Shown here: in pieces, positions 34,457 to 43,941 of the stretch
How positions within the stretch are numbered: position 1 is the stretch's first letter
Layout: the number at the start of each line of letters is the position of its first letter
Assembly (NCBI GenBank): GCA_021732025.1
Contig: JAKFVU010000084.1
Location: 26,139-90,138 of the forward strand
Reading direction: 5' to 3'
Source: Candidatus Obscuribacterales bacterium
GTDB lineage: Bacteria; Cyanobacteriota; Vampirovibrionia; Obscuribacterales; Obscuribacteraceae
DNA length: 64,000 nt
Notes under the pieces: model-generated
Databases searched by the model: none
What the model was told of the DNA's origin: nothing
The model's input: the letters and a program-made list of their open reading frames with translations, nothing else
Position numbers and translations under genes: made by a program

Positions 34457-35062
34457 TCAAGAGACCAACGATTTAAACAGCACCTGGGATGGTGGCTCAT
34501 AGCGAAATATAGAGTAGCCTTCAAAGTCTGGTAAAAGCTCAATGTGCCCATTCAAAACGACCTGATAGCCCGCTTTCTCATACATGCGGCGAGCGCGCTC
34601 ATTGGTCGCCTTCACTCCAATTTCAGCGGCTACCAAACCGGCTCTAATAATTAGAGCCTCAGCATTATAAAGCAGAGCTTGACCCACACCTTCGCGTTCA
34701 ATCACTGAGCGCACACGCTCGATAATTCCTGTTGGCTTATCAACCTTTATGCGGCTTTTGGGTTTCTGCCGCTCTAGTATGTCGACATAGGCCATACCGA
34801 CAATCTCATTGTCGTCGCCTAACTCACCAACAATTGCTATCTGACCTGAAGTAATCAGATGCTTAAAGAAGCGTCTGGTCAAAGCTAGGTACTCTTCTGT
34901 GGGCGGAGGAGCGTCGTCAGGTTCAGAATCTGAGCCAAGAAAAGCTAGTGAGAGGCGGTCGATATCGCCGAGTTCAGCTACTCTAAATTTGACAACACCT
35001 TTAGAGGTTTTGTGTTCGGCAACTGGTAAAGGAGTTTCAAGAAAATTCACGGCCAATCCCAT
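34457..35062 (-). CDS. GNAT-family N-acetyltransferase
   Basis: A 201-residue cytoplasmic protein. The N-terminal strand VKFRVAELGDIDRL, central IVGMAYVDIL, and C-terminal GVKATNERARRMYEKAGYQVV match motifs D, A and B of the GNAT fold. The acetyl-CoA pyrophosphate loop is less typical (VIEREGVGQALLYNAE in place of RGxGxG/A). The substrate is unknown. It lies directly upstream of a GWYRIP-family gene. Confidence 0.82.
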   Translation of the reverse strand: MGLAVNFLETPLPVAEHKTSKGVVKFRVAELGDIDRLSLAFLGSDSEPDDAPPPTEEYLALTRRFFKHLITSGQIAIVGELGDDNEIVGMAYVDILERQKPKSRIKVDKPTGIIERVRSVIEREGVGQALLYNAEALIIRAGLVAAEIGVKATNERARRMYEKAGYQVVLNGHIELLPDFEGYSIFRYEPPSQVLFKSLVS

Positions 35063-35149
35063 AATCTATCTGCACCATAATGACACATGACGCAAAAAGT
35101 ATAAACCCATGGGCCAACAGGCTATTGTAGCTGTTGTAGCTGAAATAAT

Positions 35150-35512
35150 TCAGTTACACGAGCCTGCACACCCAGTATTGCGATTGAGCACAATTCCTCG
35201 CTCAAGTATGCAAGCATCATCGTAGTCGCCACAACTGCCATGGCAAAGCAAGACCGGGCAGAAAACTGGGTCGATATAACGCTTTCGCCAGTGGTTAAAA
35301 TGAGCCAATGCAGAACCTGGCAAGACAATAGCCTGATCTAACTCATCGCCTTTCGCTTGACTGCAACAAGAACCAACTGACTCGACCACAGCTGGGCGAC
35401 TTATGCGTACATCCGATGCAATACTGGGCTGGCAAAAGCTGACAATAATAAGCCAGCACAAATGGCAAAGAATGAGTCTAGCAATGAGTTTCATTCTTCC
35501 CACAACTGGCAT
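35150..35512 (-). CDS. Small exported Cys-rich protein
   Basis: Not a recognised family. A signal peptide (about 7-33) is followed by a mature part of about 87 residues with eight cysteines, in the pattern SCCS...FCPVLLCHGSCGDYDDAC...GCAGSC. Such density suggests several disulphides or metal ligands. An alternative start lies at 35494 (MKLIARL). The gene begins 7 bp after the stop of the TPR gene upstream, so coupling is likely. The Cys pattern and export signal make a real gene probable despite the short length. Confidence 0.6.
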   Translation of the reverse strand: MPVVGRMKLIARLILCHLCWLIIVSFCQPSIASDVRISRPAVVESVGSCCSQAKGDELDQAIVLPGSALAHFNHWRKRYIDPVFCPVLLCHGSCGDYDDACILERGIVLNRNTGCAGSCN

Positions 35513-35519
35513 TCGGTCG

Positions 35520-36650
35520 TCAAAAGCGAAAACGTATTAGGTGGCAAGCCGGACAATGAAGCCCAACAGCGCGAAGACCAATCGAAGTTCCACTATTCAG
35601 AGCGGTATTAAGAAGCTGCCTGGCAACAGGGTGACTGCGCGGCGCCACACCAACCACTGGAGGCGTTGATGGGAGCGCTGAAGGCAGAGCAGCTGATGCT
35701 GCAGTTGCACCAAGTGTTGGCGCCAATACTCCGTTTTTGGCAGAGCTAAGTTGAAAGGTTCCAGGTGGCACTGTGGTTGGATCTGCACTCACGCCAAGCT
35801 GGGGCGAAGCGACTACAGGTGGATAGTCTGGCGAGTTGAACGGCAGATTCTGTGTATTTAGATAGGGTGAATTTAAATAGGGCGCATTAAGCGCAGACGA
35901 GTCTACCGGTGAATTGAAAAACGGAGCGCTCTCATAGGCAGGTGCAGAAATCGGACTAGGAACCGGAACAGAAACCGGAATACCATAGCTGGCAAAAGGC
36001 ACCGCGGGACCGCGACTAACAGGTCTATGATTCTCTCTAAAGCCAAATGCAGGACGATTGCGCAAAGTCTTCTCGATAGAATTCACAGCGTCAGCTATTT
36101 CTTTGTCGTGGGGCTTGAGGGCTAAGGCCGCGCGATAGCTGCTTAGTGCGCCAATTAAGTCGCCCTTGCGCTCAGCAAGGGCTCCGAGGTCGTAAAAGGC
36201 ATCGACATTTGACGGGTCTCTGCTCAGGACATGCCGAAAGGCGGCTTCAGCCTCGTCAAAATTGCCTTCAGCATGCTTGCGAGCGCCATACTTAAGGACA
36301 GCAGTGACTTCAGCATCGCCCTTTACTGGTGAGCCCTTATCTATGTGAGGAGTAAGGGCAGCTAAGTTTTGGTCAGCATGTTGCGCAGCACTAGCTGTAG
36401 ACTTTGTAGATTTTGAAGATTTTCTTGCCACTCTTCGCTTGCGCGACGGCTTACGTACGCTAGAAGCCTTGACTCCAGCGGCAGTCTTTGCCGTAACCGA
36501 GCTTGCAGTAGCAGTTGCCTGACAGCTGGCCGGCTCAATGGCAGCACTAATCAAAATGATACTTGCTAGAACTGCCCAATTCATGGCTTTAAGAGCGGCT
36601 ATCTGCCGCCCTATCGGTTTAGTATGCAATTGGTCTTCTCGACTACGCAT
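35520..36650 (-). CDS. Exported TPR protein with Pro/Ser-rich region
   Basis: The start at 36650 has an AAGGA ribosome site about ten bases upstream; TTG at 36668 would add six residues. A hydrophobic export segment (MNWAVLASIILISAA) precedes a basic Ser/Lys linker. Two TPR units follow (about 125-190): KHAEGNFDEAEAAFRHVL and AERKGDLIGALSSYRAAL. The C-terminal half is Pro/Ser/Asn-rich with repeats of SPYLN/NSPDY type, and the last residues include HCPACHL, a CxxC pair. The role is unknown; the layout suggests a scaffold in the envelope. Confidence 0.8.
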   Translation of the reverse strand: MRSREDQLHTKPIGRQIAALKAMNWAVLASIILISAAIEPASCQATATASSVTAKTAAGVKASSVRKPSRKRRVARKSSKSTKSTASAAQHADQNLAALTPHIDKGSPVKGDAEVTAVLKYGARKHAEGNFDEAEAAFRHVLSRDPSNVDAFYDLGALAERKGDLIGALSSYRAALALKPHDKEIADAVNSIEKTLRNRPAFGFRENHRPVSRGPAVPFASYGIPVSVPVPSPISAPAYESAPFFNSPVDSSALNAPYLNSPYLNTQNLPFNSPDYPPVVASPQLGVSADPTTVPPGTFQLSSAKNGVLAPTLGATAASAALPSALPSTPPVVGVAPRSHPVARQLLNTALNSGTSIGLRAVGLHCPACHLIRFRF

Positions 36651-36865
36651 ACAACAATTATCCTTCAATTACAAAAATTAGGAGGTATCAAAGAAAATCA
36701 GATAACTTTTAGACTCTCCTACGAGCAAAGCACCGGCTATTATAGTTGCGGTAGTCGTAGAGACTTTCAAGAAGCTTGGCCTAAGATGTCTTTTAGCATC
36801 CTATGACAACCTGATTTAACATAGCGGTAGAACACGTAGAAGATGCAGAAATAGCAGAAAAAAAG

Positions 36866-38488
36866 TTGCTGAAATCGATGATTAGTCGCATTCATAACCA
36901 AAAATCGAATAGTCAACGCTTAGTCACTCTGGCGTTGTCTTATTTACTCTTAGCCTTTAGCGCGTCCACGCCCAGCTTGGCGGCCGAAGACAGCAGCAAT
37001 GAAACAACTGAAAGCAGTAAACAAGATTTAAAGAGTGATAGCTTAACTACCGAGAATCAAAATACTGAAAATCTGAGTACCGAGAAGCGTGCCCGTGTCC
37101 CAGCTACTGCTGATCATTTTTTGCGTTGCTATAACGAAGCCGTTAAGGCCACAAGATTAAGGCGCTGGCAAGTTGCCCTTGAGTTCAATACTGCAGCATT
37201 GCACGAAGCCAATCAAGCAAGCTCCGAGCGCAGCCGCTATCTGCAAGCTCGATTATTACAAGGCCTGCTATTCAATCGCATGGACAAACCGCAAAAAGCT
37301 TTTGAGACTTTAACTGACTTGATGAAACCACTAACTGCCCAATACGGCAAAGGCAGCAGCGAAGTAGGCAGCGCCTATTCAGAGCTAGCCGAGGCAGAAC
37401 TGGCATTAGGACAATTCAAAACGGCTGAACAGGATGCTAGAAAATCGATCAGTATATTTGAGCAAATAAGTAAGAGCAAAGACAATCAAGATAGTGAAAG
37501 AGAACTTGGTTTAAGCCTATCTCGCCTGGCTAGAGCACTATCGAAGCAAGGTTTCAACGAAGACGCCCGCAACCATTTTCTGCAAGCAAGAGCTGCTCTA
37601 GCAGCAGAACCCGGCTACAAAGAACAAGACCTGGCCGATGAACTTAGACTTGAAGCTCTGTTTTTTGGAAAAGTTGGCAGCAACAAAACAGCCACACAGT
37701 TATTTGAAAAGAGTTGTCAGCTCAAAGAAGCATTGTCAAACCCAGAACAGCCGGCACACCTAACTGGCGAAGTAAAATTCACATGGGAACACGGCTCACC
37801 GCGCTCTCATGAAATTATCGATCACGAATTTCCACTGAGGTATATCACGGCCAATCATGTACGCGTAGCGGTCACTGTGATTGATTTATGGGAATTAGCC
37901 TCTGTCTTAGTTTGTGTCACTAATTTGGATGACCACAGAAGACCAGTTGGTTTAGGTACAGTCAAAACATTTCACGCTGTAATCGACACAAAAAGTGGAC
38001 AGACAAAGCAGCTTGCACCACTCACGTATGTTGATCACAAAATCATCGATCGAATTCGCCGAGAGCGCGGTATGTGGGACCTTACCCAAGACCGACCATG
38101 GCTGGCGAATATCCAAAGAACCCGCAATATCAGAGGCCTAGTCCCCCCGTCTGGCCATGATCTGTTTCGTGGTCCGAATGTATTTGGCGTGTGGGGTGAA
38201 TGGCCAGGGGTATCACATACGGTGCCCACAAGAGTTTCGGTATATCCTTCACGCGAGAATATTTTCAACCGCAATGAAGACGATGACATCGAGACTGAGG
38301 CAGGCCTGATTAGCAATGAAGGGGCGAAACACGCTGGCTTAGCCACTATCGCCCTAGAGCCTATGGAGTCTCGCACCGGCGAAACTTTTTATATCTATCC
38401 GCGGGGCGAAGATATTTTAGTTCAAGTTGTGGTGGGCAATACCACTTTTGAATTTCCTTTTCACTGCCGAAAAAGGCGCATTCCCTAA
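36866..38488 (+). CDS. Exported TPR protein with unassigned C-terminal domain
   Basis: The frame opens with TTG at 36866; an ATG at 36878 is equally possible. A signal peptide (ending near SLAAEDS) and a Ser/Thr/Asn-rich linker are followed by three or four TPR-like helix pairs (about 90-285, for example ERSRYLQARLLQGLLFN and SELAEAELALGQFKTAEQDAR). The C-terminal 240 residues form a beta-rich domain with RITANHVRVAVTVIDLW-like text and conserved PRGEDILVQVVVGN near the end. No family is recognised. The gene is divergent from the previous TPR gene across about 215 bp without other features. Confidence 0.78.
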   Translation: MLKSMISRIHNQKSNSQRLVTLALSYLLLAFSASTPSLAAEDSSNETTESSKQDLKSDSLTTENQNTENLSTEKRARVPATADHFLRCYNEAVKATRLRRWQVALEFNTAALHEANQASSERSRYLQARLLQGLLFNRMDKPQKAFETLTDLMKPLTAQYGKGSSEVGSAYSELAEAELALGQFKTAEQDARKSISIFEQISKSKDNQDSERELGLSLSRLARALSKQGFNEDARNHFLQARAALAAEPGYKEQDLADELRLEALFFGKVGSNKTATQLFEKSCQLKEALSNPEQPAHLTGEVKFTWEHGSPRSHEIIDHEFPLRYITANHVRVAVTVIDLWELASVLVCVTNLDDHRRPVGLGTVKTFHAVIDTKSGQTKQLAPLTYVDHKIIDRIRRERGMWDLTQDRPWLANIQRTRNIRGLVPPSGHDLFRGPNVFGVWGEWPGVSHTVPTRVSVYPSRENIFNRNEDDDIETEAGLISNEGAKHAGLATIALEPMESRTGETFYIYPRGEDILVQVVVGNTTFEFPFHCRKRRIP

Positions 38489-38509
38489 ACTTGAATAAAC
38501 CAGACCAGA

Positions 38510-39355
38510 CTAATTCTTGCTTGCTAGGCACTGGCTAAATCCTTCAACATAAGTAGGATATTTTAGTTCAAGATCTAGATCACGTAAAATTTTAGTGGCC
38601 CGAATCTGGCGGTTGCCTCGCAAAGTTGGATTGACTTCAGTCAGTGGTGCCGATGGTGGCATCGGCAACGAAAGCCTCTGACAGAGCCAAGTAACCACTT
38701 CGAGGTGGGTAGTTGGTTTGAGATCTCCAACCACATAGGTTTGCTTGAGCCTTGATGGCGAATCGGCAAAAAACGCTTTAGCAATAATCATAGCTAAGTC
38801 ATCGAGATGAATGCGCGACACGTAGTTGGAGCCGTCACCCGGAAGCCTATAGGAGCCGTTCAGAAGCCGCAGATGCAATCCACTGCTGCCTTGATAAAGA
38901 CCGGGTGCTCGCAAAATTGTTGCCTGAGAAGACCAGATTTCTTCGGCCTTGACTCTAAGCAATGCCCGCGAATCACCTAAATCAACTGGTGTGCTTTCAT
39001 CAATCACACCTTCATTCTTACCGTACACACCGGTGCTTGAGATGTAGACCACGGCCTGGGGCTGGCTAGCAAGCAAAATGTCACTGAAGAGTTGGTCTGA
39101 AACCCCATCGGGTGGAAAGGAAACAAGTACAAAGGCGCCGTTACACACTTCTTGCAATTGCTGCTGCCAACCATCTTGATCATTGAGCAAAATCGGTTGA
39201 ATACCTAAATTAAGATCTAAAAGCGCAGCGCCTGTTGCAGCACGAGTGGTGCCCCAAATTTGGCAAGTATCAGGGTAGTCACTAGAGAGATATTTCGCTA
39301 GGGCACGAGCAGTCTGGCCCACACCAAGCAAAACGACTTTTTTTGTGGCGCTCAT
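38510..39355 (-). CDS. NAD(P)-binding SDR-type epimerase/reductase
   Basis: A 281-residue Rossmann protein of the atypical SDR group (YeeZ-like). The nucleotide loop is VVLLGVGQTARALAKYL; the central sheet contains VYISSTGVYG with Thr and Tyr in the catalytic positions, and a later IHLDDLAMIIAKAF. The substrate cannot be told. Its start overlaps the stop of the upstream MshEN-like gene by 4 bp, so the two are translated together. Confidence 0.85.
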   Translation of the reverse strand: MSATKKVVLLGVGQTARALAKYLSSDYPDTCQIWGTTRAATGAALLDLNLGIQPILLNDQDGWQQQLQEVCNGAFVLVSFPPDGVSDQLFSDILLASQPQAVVYISSTGVYGKNEGVIDESTPVDLGDSRALLRVKAEEIWSSQATILRAPGLYQGSSGLHLRLLNGSYRLPGDGSNYVSRIHLDDLAMIIAKAFFADSPSRLKQTYVVGDLKPTTHLEVVTWLCQRLSLPMPPSAPLTEVNPTLRGNRQIRATKILRDLDLELKYPTYVEGFSQCLASKN

Positions 39356-41274
39356 TTTTTTGTGTCTAAGGCTAATTCAGTGGCCGCATCTTCAAAAGAA
39401 ACACGCATGCGCTGACAGTAATGCAGAGCCATGAATGCTTGATCTGGTCTAAGGTGACCACCATCAATAAATCTCTGGCAGCTAGTGGCTGCATCGATAG
39501 TCAATTGATCAAGCTTGCTCGATGCTAGAAGTACCTTAAGTACATTTGCACCGGCCTTTGAGTCAGCCTTGGTCGCAGCTTCTATGTCGACATCAGAGAG
39601 CATTCCAGCCTGCTTAAGAAGAGCGACAATTTTGCGCGTCTCTTCTGGATCTACCTTTTCGACCACTGCTTCTTGACTGGGTGAGCCAGCGACGCTAAGT
39701 TCGCGATGCAGAGTATCAACGGCCTCTTGCATATTCATGGCACCAGCATGCATCGCTTCTTGCAGTCGCAAGCCTGCCTTCAACTGTGTCGCGGTTATAA
39801 TTCCTGCCATAACCAATACTTGTCCAAGTTGCGGCTTTACCCTAACAATGGCTTCATTGGTAGCAGTAGACTGAATATTTTCTGGCTCCACATAGCCACC
39901 GCGTTGGTGGGCTCTTCGTACAGCTTCAGCAGCCTTCATGGCAGATAGAGTGCCTTGACTGACTAGTGCCTGCACCTGCAAAGCAGCATCGATAGTCGAG
40001 CTGGGTACTAGGCCTGCTTCAACCAAAAAGGTTCCAAGCATTACTACTGGGCGCTTCTTGATCAAGTCGGGATGCGGCAGCATGGCCAGATTGCCATAGG
40101 GGTCGCCGGGAACCGAATGAGGAATAGGAAGAGGAACGCCACCAGGACCATAAGAAACTGGGACGGTAGAGGCAGTATTGAGGCCATCACCCGGCACCGG
40201 CTGTGGTGGCACAGCATAATTTGGTGGATAACCAGGCGGATAGTTTTGTCCAGCAGGGTTAGGATATTGATAGTTAGCAGGATAGCCCTGCGGAGGGTAA
40301 TTGGCAGGATAACCTGGCGGATAGCCTTGACCTGGTGCCTGTGGATATTGCCCTGGATACCCTTGAGGATAATTAGGGGGATAGCCCTGATTTGGTGGAT
40401 AATTTTGCCCCGGTGCCTGAGGATATTGCCCTGGGTAATTCTGAGGATAATTAGGTGGGTAGCCTTGTTGGCCCATGGGCAAAGTATGCTCACCCGTCTG
40501 AGTGTGGCCACCTTGTGGATAAGGCTGCTGGAGATTAGCAGGATAATTCTGCGGATTTACACCGGCAGGATACTGGGTCGGAGCTTGTTGTGGCTGACTA
40601 AATTCAGAAGTCTGATTCGCTGCAGCACTCGCAGAATTTGTGGAGCTAGTCGAATTTGTTGCTGCACCAGCACTAATAGTGACATTAGTGGGCTCGATCA
40701 TAAATTCAGAAGTTTGACTCTTATTAGAAGAGCTACTTTCGAATGTCGGCTCTGCCTTGTAGAAATCATCGCCCGCTAAGTGAGCTGGAAGTGGTGCGGG
40801 CGAAGACTCACTGGAAAAGCTGTCACTTGCTGGCGAACTAAAATCAGTTGCTTCGTAAAACGAGGCTGGCCGTTGCTCAGAGCTTGAAGCAGAACTTGAA
40901 CTAGCGCTTGGCGCAGCTGTTGTTGGTGAAAAATTCGAAGGCCGTGAATTAGGATCAAAGATATTCGGGCCATCGGACGGCAACGAGAGTGTCAATACGT
41001 CGTACAACAGCTCCACATCACCAAAGCCAGTGCTCCACATTACTCTCGACTTGCTGCCGTCACCTTCATAAAGAGTCCATATAGGTTCACCGCTACCGCC
41101 CAGCTCAACTCTAACAGTCAAACTAAATGGCATCTTCAGATTCTCAGAACGCCATGGTTGTTCGACTGTGCACGAACGTGACTTGGATGCAGCATCTAAA
41201 AGATTGCGCACATCGGCCAATCGCGGGGTGCGCGAAAGCGGATCAAGGCGAACGTATTTCTTAGGACGGTACAT
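39352..41274 (-). CDS. MshEN-like repeat protein with Pro/Tyr/Gln-rich linker, copy A
   Basis: A 640-residue cytoplasmic protein. Residues about 1-105 form an N-terminal domain shared with the 48545 gene (PIWTLYEG.....VMWS...LLYDVL). A low-complexity linker follows (about 110-395), including a 26-residue tandem repeat of the type YPPNYPQGYPGQYPQAPGQ. The C-terminal part has 24-residue motifs starting at M412 (MLGTFLVEAGL...) and QLGQVLVMAGI, which fit the LGxxLxxxGxxxxxxLxxxLxxQ motif of MshEN cyclic-di-GMP-binding domains; the first Arg of that motif is missing. The end has ALHYCQRMRVSFEDA, shared with the 48545 protein. Confidence 0.8.
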   Translation of the reverse strand: MYRPKKYVRLDPLSRTPRLADVRNLLDAASKSRSCTVEQPWRSENLKMPFSLTVRVELGGSGEPIWTLYEGDGSKSRVMWSTGFGDVELLYDVLTLSLPSDGPNIFDPNSRPSNFSPTTAAPSASSSSASSSEQRPASFYEATDFSSPASDSFSSESSPAPLPAHLAGDDFYKAEPTFESSSSNKSQTSEFMIEPTNVTISAGAATNSTSSTNSASAAANQTSEFSQPQQAPTQYPAGVNPQNYPANLQQPYPQGGHTQTGEHTLPMGQQGYPPNYPQNYPGQYPQAPGQNYPPNQGYPPNYPQGYPGQYPQAPGQGYPPGYPANYPPQGYPANYQYPNPAGQNYPPGYPPNYAVPPQPVPGDGLNTASTVPVSYGPGGVPLPIPHSVPGDPYGNLAMLPHPDLIKKRPVVMLGTFLVEAGLVPSSTIDAALQVQALVSQGTLSAMKAAEAVRRAHQRGGYVEPENIQSTATNEAIVRVKPQLGQVLVMAGIITATQLKAGLRLQEAMHAGAMNMQEAVDTLHRELSVAGSPSQEAVVEKVDPEETRKIVALLKQAGMLSDVDIEAATKADSKAGANVLKVLLASSKLDQLTIDAATSCQRFIDGGHLRPDQAFMALHYCQRMRVSFEDAATELALDTKK

Positions 41275-41341
41275 TGAGCACCTTTTGAATTATGGTGAAT
41301 CAAGATTATCGGTGAAATCAAGGCTAGGATCAAGATCGCCC

Positions 41342-43849
41342 TTAGTTGCCAGCATAATACGGAGCGGGACCCTTATCAGACGGTCGGTAGATTGTAATTA
41401 CATCCGACCAGTCTCCTACCGGCCGCCCGCGGTCGTCAAGCGATCGTGCTTTGATTTCATAATACCCACTGGCTTGGTGATATTTCGCAGGAAGTTCAAT
41501 CAATCCTTGTGCTTTATCACTCTCGAACCTTTCCGCTTCTACTGAATTACCCTTGCGCTCGTCAAAGAAGAGGAAATTGTCAAACGATTCATTGACACAC
41601 GAAATTACGATTTGGAGCTTAGCGGCCCCAGGAATATTGGAAGCATCAAAATTTAGCTGAAATGGTTCACGGCCAACCACGTATTCGCCTGAGGCACGGC
41701 GTTTGAGGTTTTTCATCGTGAGCAGCGGCACCATTTTCACGTCACTTATGAAGCGCATATTCTTCACAGCTAAATGGGTCGCTTCGGTAAAATTAAGCTT
41801 GATTCGCCTGATTTTCTCCAGGCTATACCAGCGCCAGTAATGCGAAACATGGATATTGACGTGGACCCAGCGCAATTTAAGTTGGCCATCAGCCTCGCGG
41901 TCATTCTTATCTGGAGCGGACTTGCCGGGCTCTACAGTTATAGCCTGGACAATCTGCGGGTCTCCTACGAATGGCGCACCGGGCTTCTGATCGTCAAATC
42001 GAGCATCGACGGCATAGACCCTAAAACCGGGCTGCAAGGCCACATCGAAGCTGAGATAGTCAGAACCAAGAGGATTAATATCAAGACCTTCGACAACTAT
42101 GGCAGCACTCTTGGCAATTTCCTTAATAGCCAGAGCGTCGCCGCTTTCAGAAACCATCAAGTGAGATTTGGCAGTTGCATCTGGCACCAGAGCAAAAGAA
42201 CCTAGCTTAGGATTTTGGGCAAGACCAATATTGATAGGCTTCTCTAAGTCAAAATCAACTCCCAGAGGGGCATAGTAAATCGGTTTGTAGCACTTGTCTT
42301 TGATTGACCAGATAAATGGGCCAGCTGCCATACCGCTAAACAGTGTTTGTTTGAAGCGCGTGGTATTGAGCGGTTCTTCTGGGCCAGCGACACAGCTATG
42401 AAAGGTCAAGAGTCTGTCAGATATTAACTTAGGCGACAAAGGTGGCTCAAATAATTCTTTAAAGCAAAAGCCACAAAGAAGAATGTGCGCGGCATCTAAG
42501 CCTTTTGGAATACCAAGCAACATGACCGGTTTTTCATTGGCAGCGGCAAGTTCAGTGGTGCGCGCCATTAGAGCCTTTACCTGACCACCGGCCTCCACCC
42601 AACTAGCACTAACAGCAAAACTAACAAAGGCGAACACCAGAGCTAGCGCCGAGAAAAGAGATGCTTGCGCTATGTCTATAGTCGCTTCTAGACCGTCCGG
42701 TAATGTCATCGAAGAGGCTTGGGCGATTTTTCTATCAGTCTTTTTCGGAGCAAACACTAGCCAAGGAAGAAGCAGTGCCAGAGGCAATGTTAGAAAATAA
42801 TAGATGCGCTGGTTATGAATGTCTTGATCGAGTCCCCAGAGCTTATATAGAGGAAGAAGAGCTTGAAAAGTCATGATGGCAATAAACAAAAGACCACGCC
42901 AATTTAATCGCTGGGTCACTAAGCGAACTATTAGTAGGCCTAAGATGCAGGCATAAAGGCATTCAATGATAAGAATGAAGACATGAGGGTCGGGAAAAAT
43001 GCAGTTCGGCAAGGGGAAAATCAAACGCCACAGTGTGACGGGATCGGCCCAGCGGTAGAACAACCAGCGCGAAAGCGCTTTACCCATGTCACCAGTGTAA
43101 CCGCCAATCGGGTCACCAAGCGAGATTGTTCGCACAACAAAATATGGCAATAGCAAAAGAAAATATGGCAACGAAAACTTCAGCCATTGCTTGATGGTTT
43201 TGCTACCACAAACCAGTGGCAGAGCCGCCACTACGATAGGCAGCCCCACTGCTGATTCTTTACTCATCAGCGAAAGCACATATAAAAACAGTGAGGCACA
43301 GTAGAACTTGAGCGACTGTTTCTTCTCTGTCGATTGCCAACTGAGAATGGCTAGATAAAGCGCTGGCAAGTAAAAGACAGCAGCTAACAGGTCGGCTCGT
43401 CCTGATATCCAACAAATGTCTTCGCAATGCAACGGTGAAGAGGCGAACAAAGCAGCTGCAGATAGGGCGCAACAAAAGGAGCGACTAGGGCCGAAATCAG
43501 CTGTTAAAGCACGCACTGACATGAAAAAGAAAAGGGCCGCTAGCCAAGCAAATATCAAATTGGTGAGGTAATATCCCCATGGGTTTAAGCCATAAATCAA
43601 GTAGTCGCTTAGGTAAGTAAAACCTAGCAAGGGTCTATAAAAATCGAGGGCGGGTAAACTTAAATAGCTCTTGAAAAAATTGTCAAAGAGCAGATGCGTT
43701 TCGCCATTCATGACGCGATAAGCGAATTGCACTTGCCAGGTATCATCAGCCAGAAAATAACCGCTGAGACAATAACCGTACGAAATAGTTACGAGTAGCG
43801 CTAAGAAGGCAGCAGCAAAGCCAAAAGACTTATCAAATGAGTTTTTCAA
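41342..43849 (-). CDS. Polytopic GT-C-type glycosyltransferase-like protein, copy 1
   Basis: An 835-residue membrane protein. The N-terminal ~400 residues contain about ten hydrophobic helices, with an acidic ADD pair in the first exported loop (FLADDTWQV), then FYRPLLGFTYLSDY and a GYYLTNLIFAW segment. This order resembles the GT39/TMTC group of lipid-phosphate-sugar-dependent transferases. The C-terminal ~400 residues lie outside the membrane and are beta-rich, without a recognised family. A paralogue is at 60864-63281. The donor and acceptor are unknown. Confidence 0.75.
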   Translation of the reverse strand: MKNSFDKSFGFAAAFLALLVTISYGYCLSGYFLADDTWQVQFAYRVMNGETHLLFDNFFKSYLSLPALDFYRPLLGFTYLSDYLIYGLNPWGYYLTNLIFAWLAALFFFMSVRALTADFGPSRSFCCALSAAALFASSPLHCEDICWISGRADLLAAVFYLPALYLAILSWQSTEKKQSLKFYCASLFLYVLSLMSKESAVGLPIVVAALPLVCGSKTIKQWLKFSLPYFLLLLPYFVVRTISLGDPIGGYTGDMGKALSRWLFYRWADPVTLWRLIFPLPNCIFPDPHVFILIIECLYACILGLLIVRLVTQRLNWRGLLFIAIMTFQALLPLYKLWGLDQDIHNQRIYYFLTLPLALLLPWLVFAPKKTDRKIAQASSMTLPDGLEATIDIAQASLFSALALVFAFVSFAVSASWVEAGGQVKALMARTTELAAANEKPVMLLGIPKGLDAAHILLCGFCFKELFEPPLSPKLISDRLLTFHSCVAGPEEPLNTTRFKQTLFSGMAAGPFIWSIKDKCYKPIYYAPLGVDFDLEKPINIGLAQNPKLGSFALVPDATAKSHLMVSESGDALAIKEIAKSAAIVVEGLDINPLGSDYLSFDVALQPGFRVYAVDARFDDQKPGAPFVGDPQIVQAITVEPGKSAPDKNDREADGQLKLRWVHVNIHVSHYWRWYSLEKIRRIKLNFTEATHLAVKNMRFISDVKMVPLLTMKNLKRRASGEYVVGREPFQLNFDASNIPGAAKLQIVISCVNESFDNFLFFDERKGNSVEAERFESDKAQGLIELPAKYHQASGYYEIKARSLDDRGRPVGDWSDVITIYRPSDKGPAPYYAGN

Positions 43850-43941
43850 TTTTGTTTGATTTTCGTATGCTACTGTTGAGACCGTAAAATGCAGGCATAG
43901 CTTTTTACTATTACTTTAGATGGTCCTCTTTATTAACACAA

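Noticed and set aside
40215..40465. Regular repeats that might be taken for a CRISPR array
   Set aside because: The repeats are coding, in frame with a 26-residue period, and lack unique spacers and cas genes.
40072..40779. A 235-codon open frame on the plus strand
   Set aside because: It is the antisense of the Pro/Tyr/Gln-rich repeat of a well-supported minus-strand gene and its protein is a repetitive Ile/Arg/Trp string.
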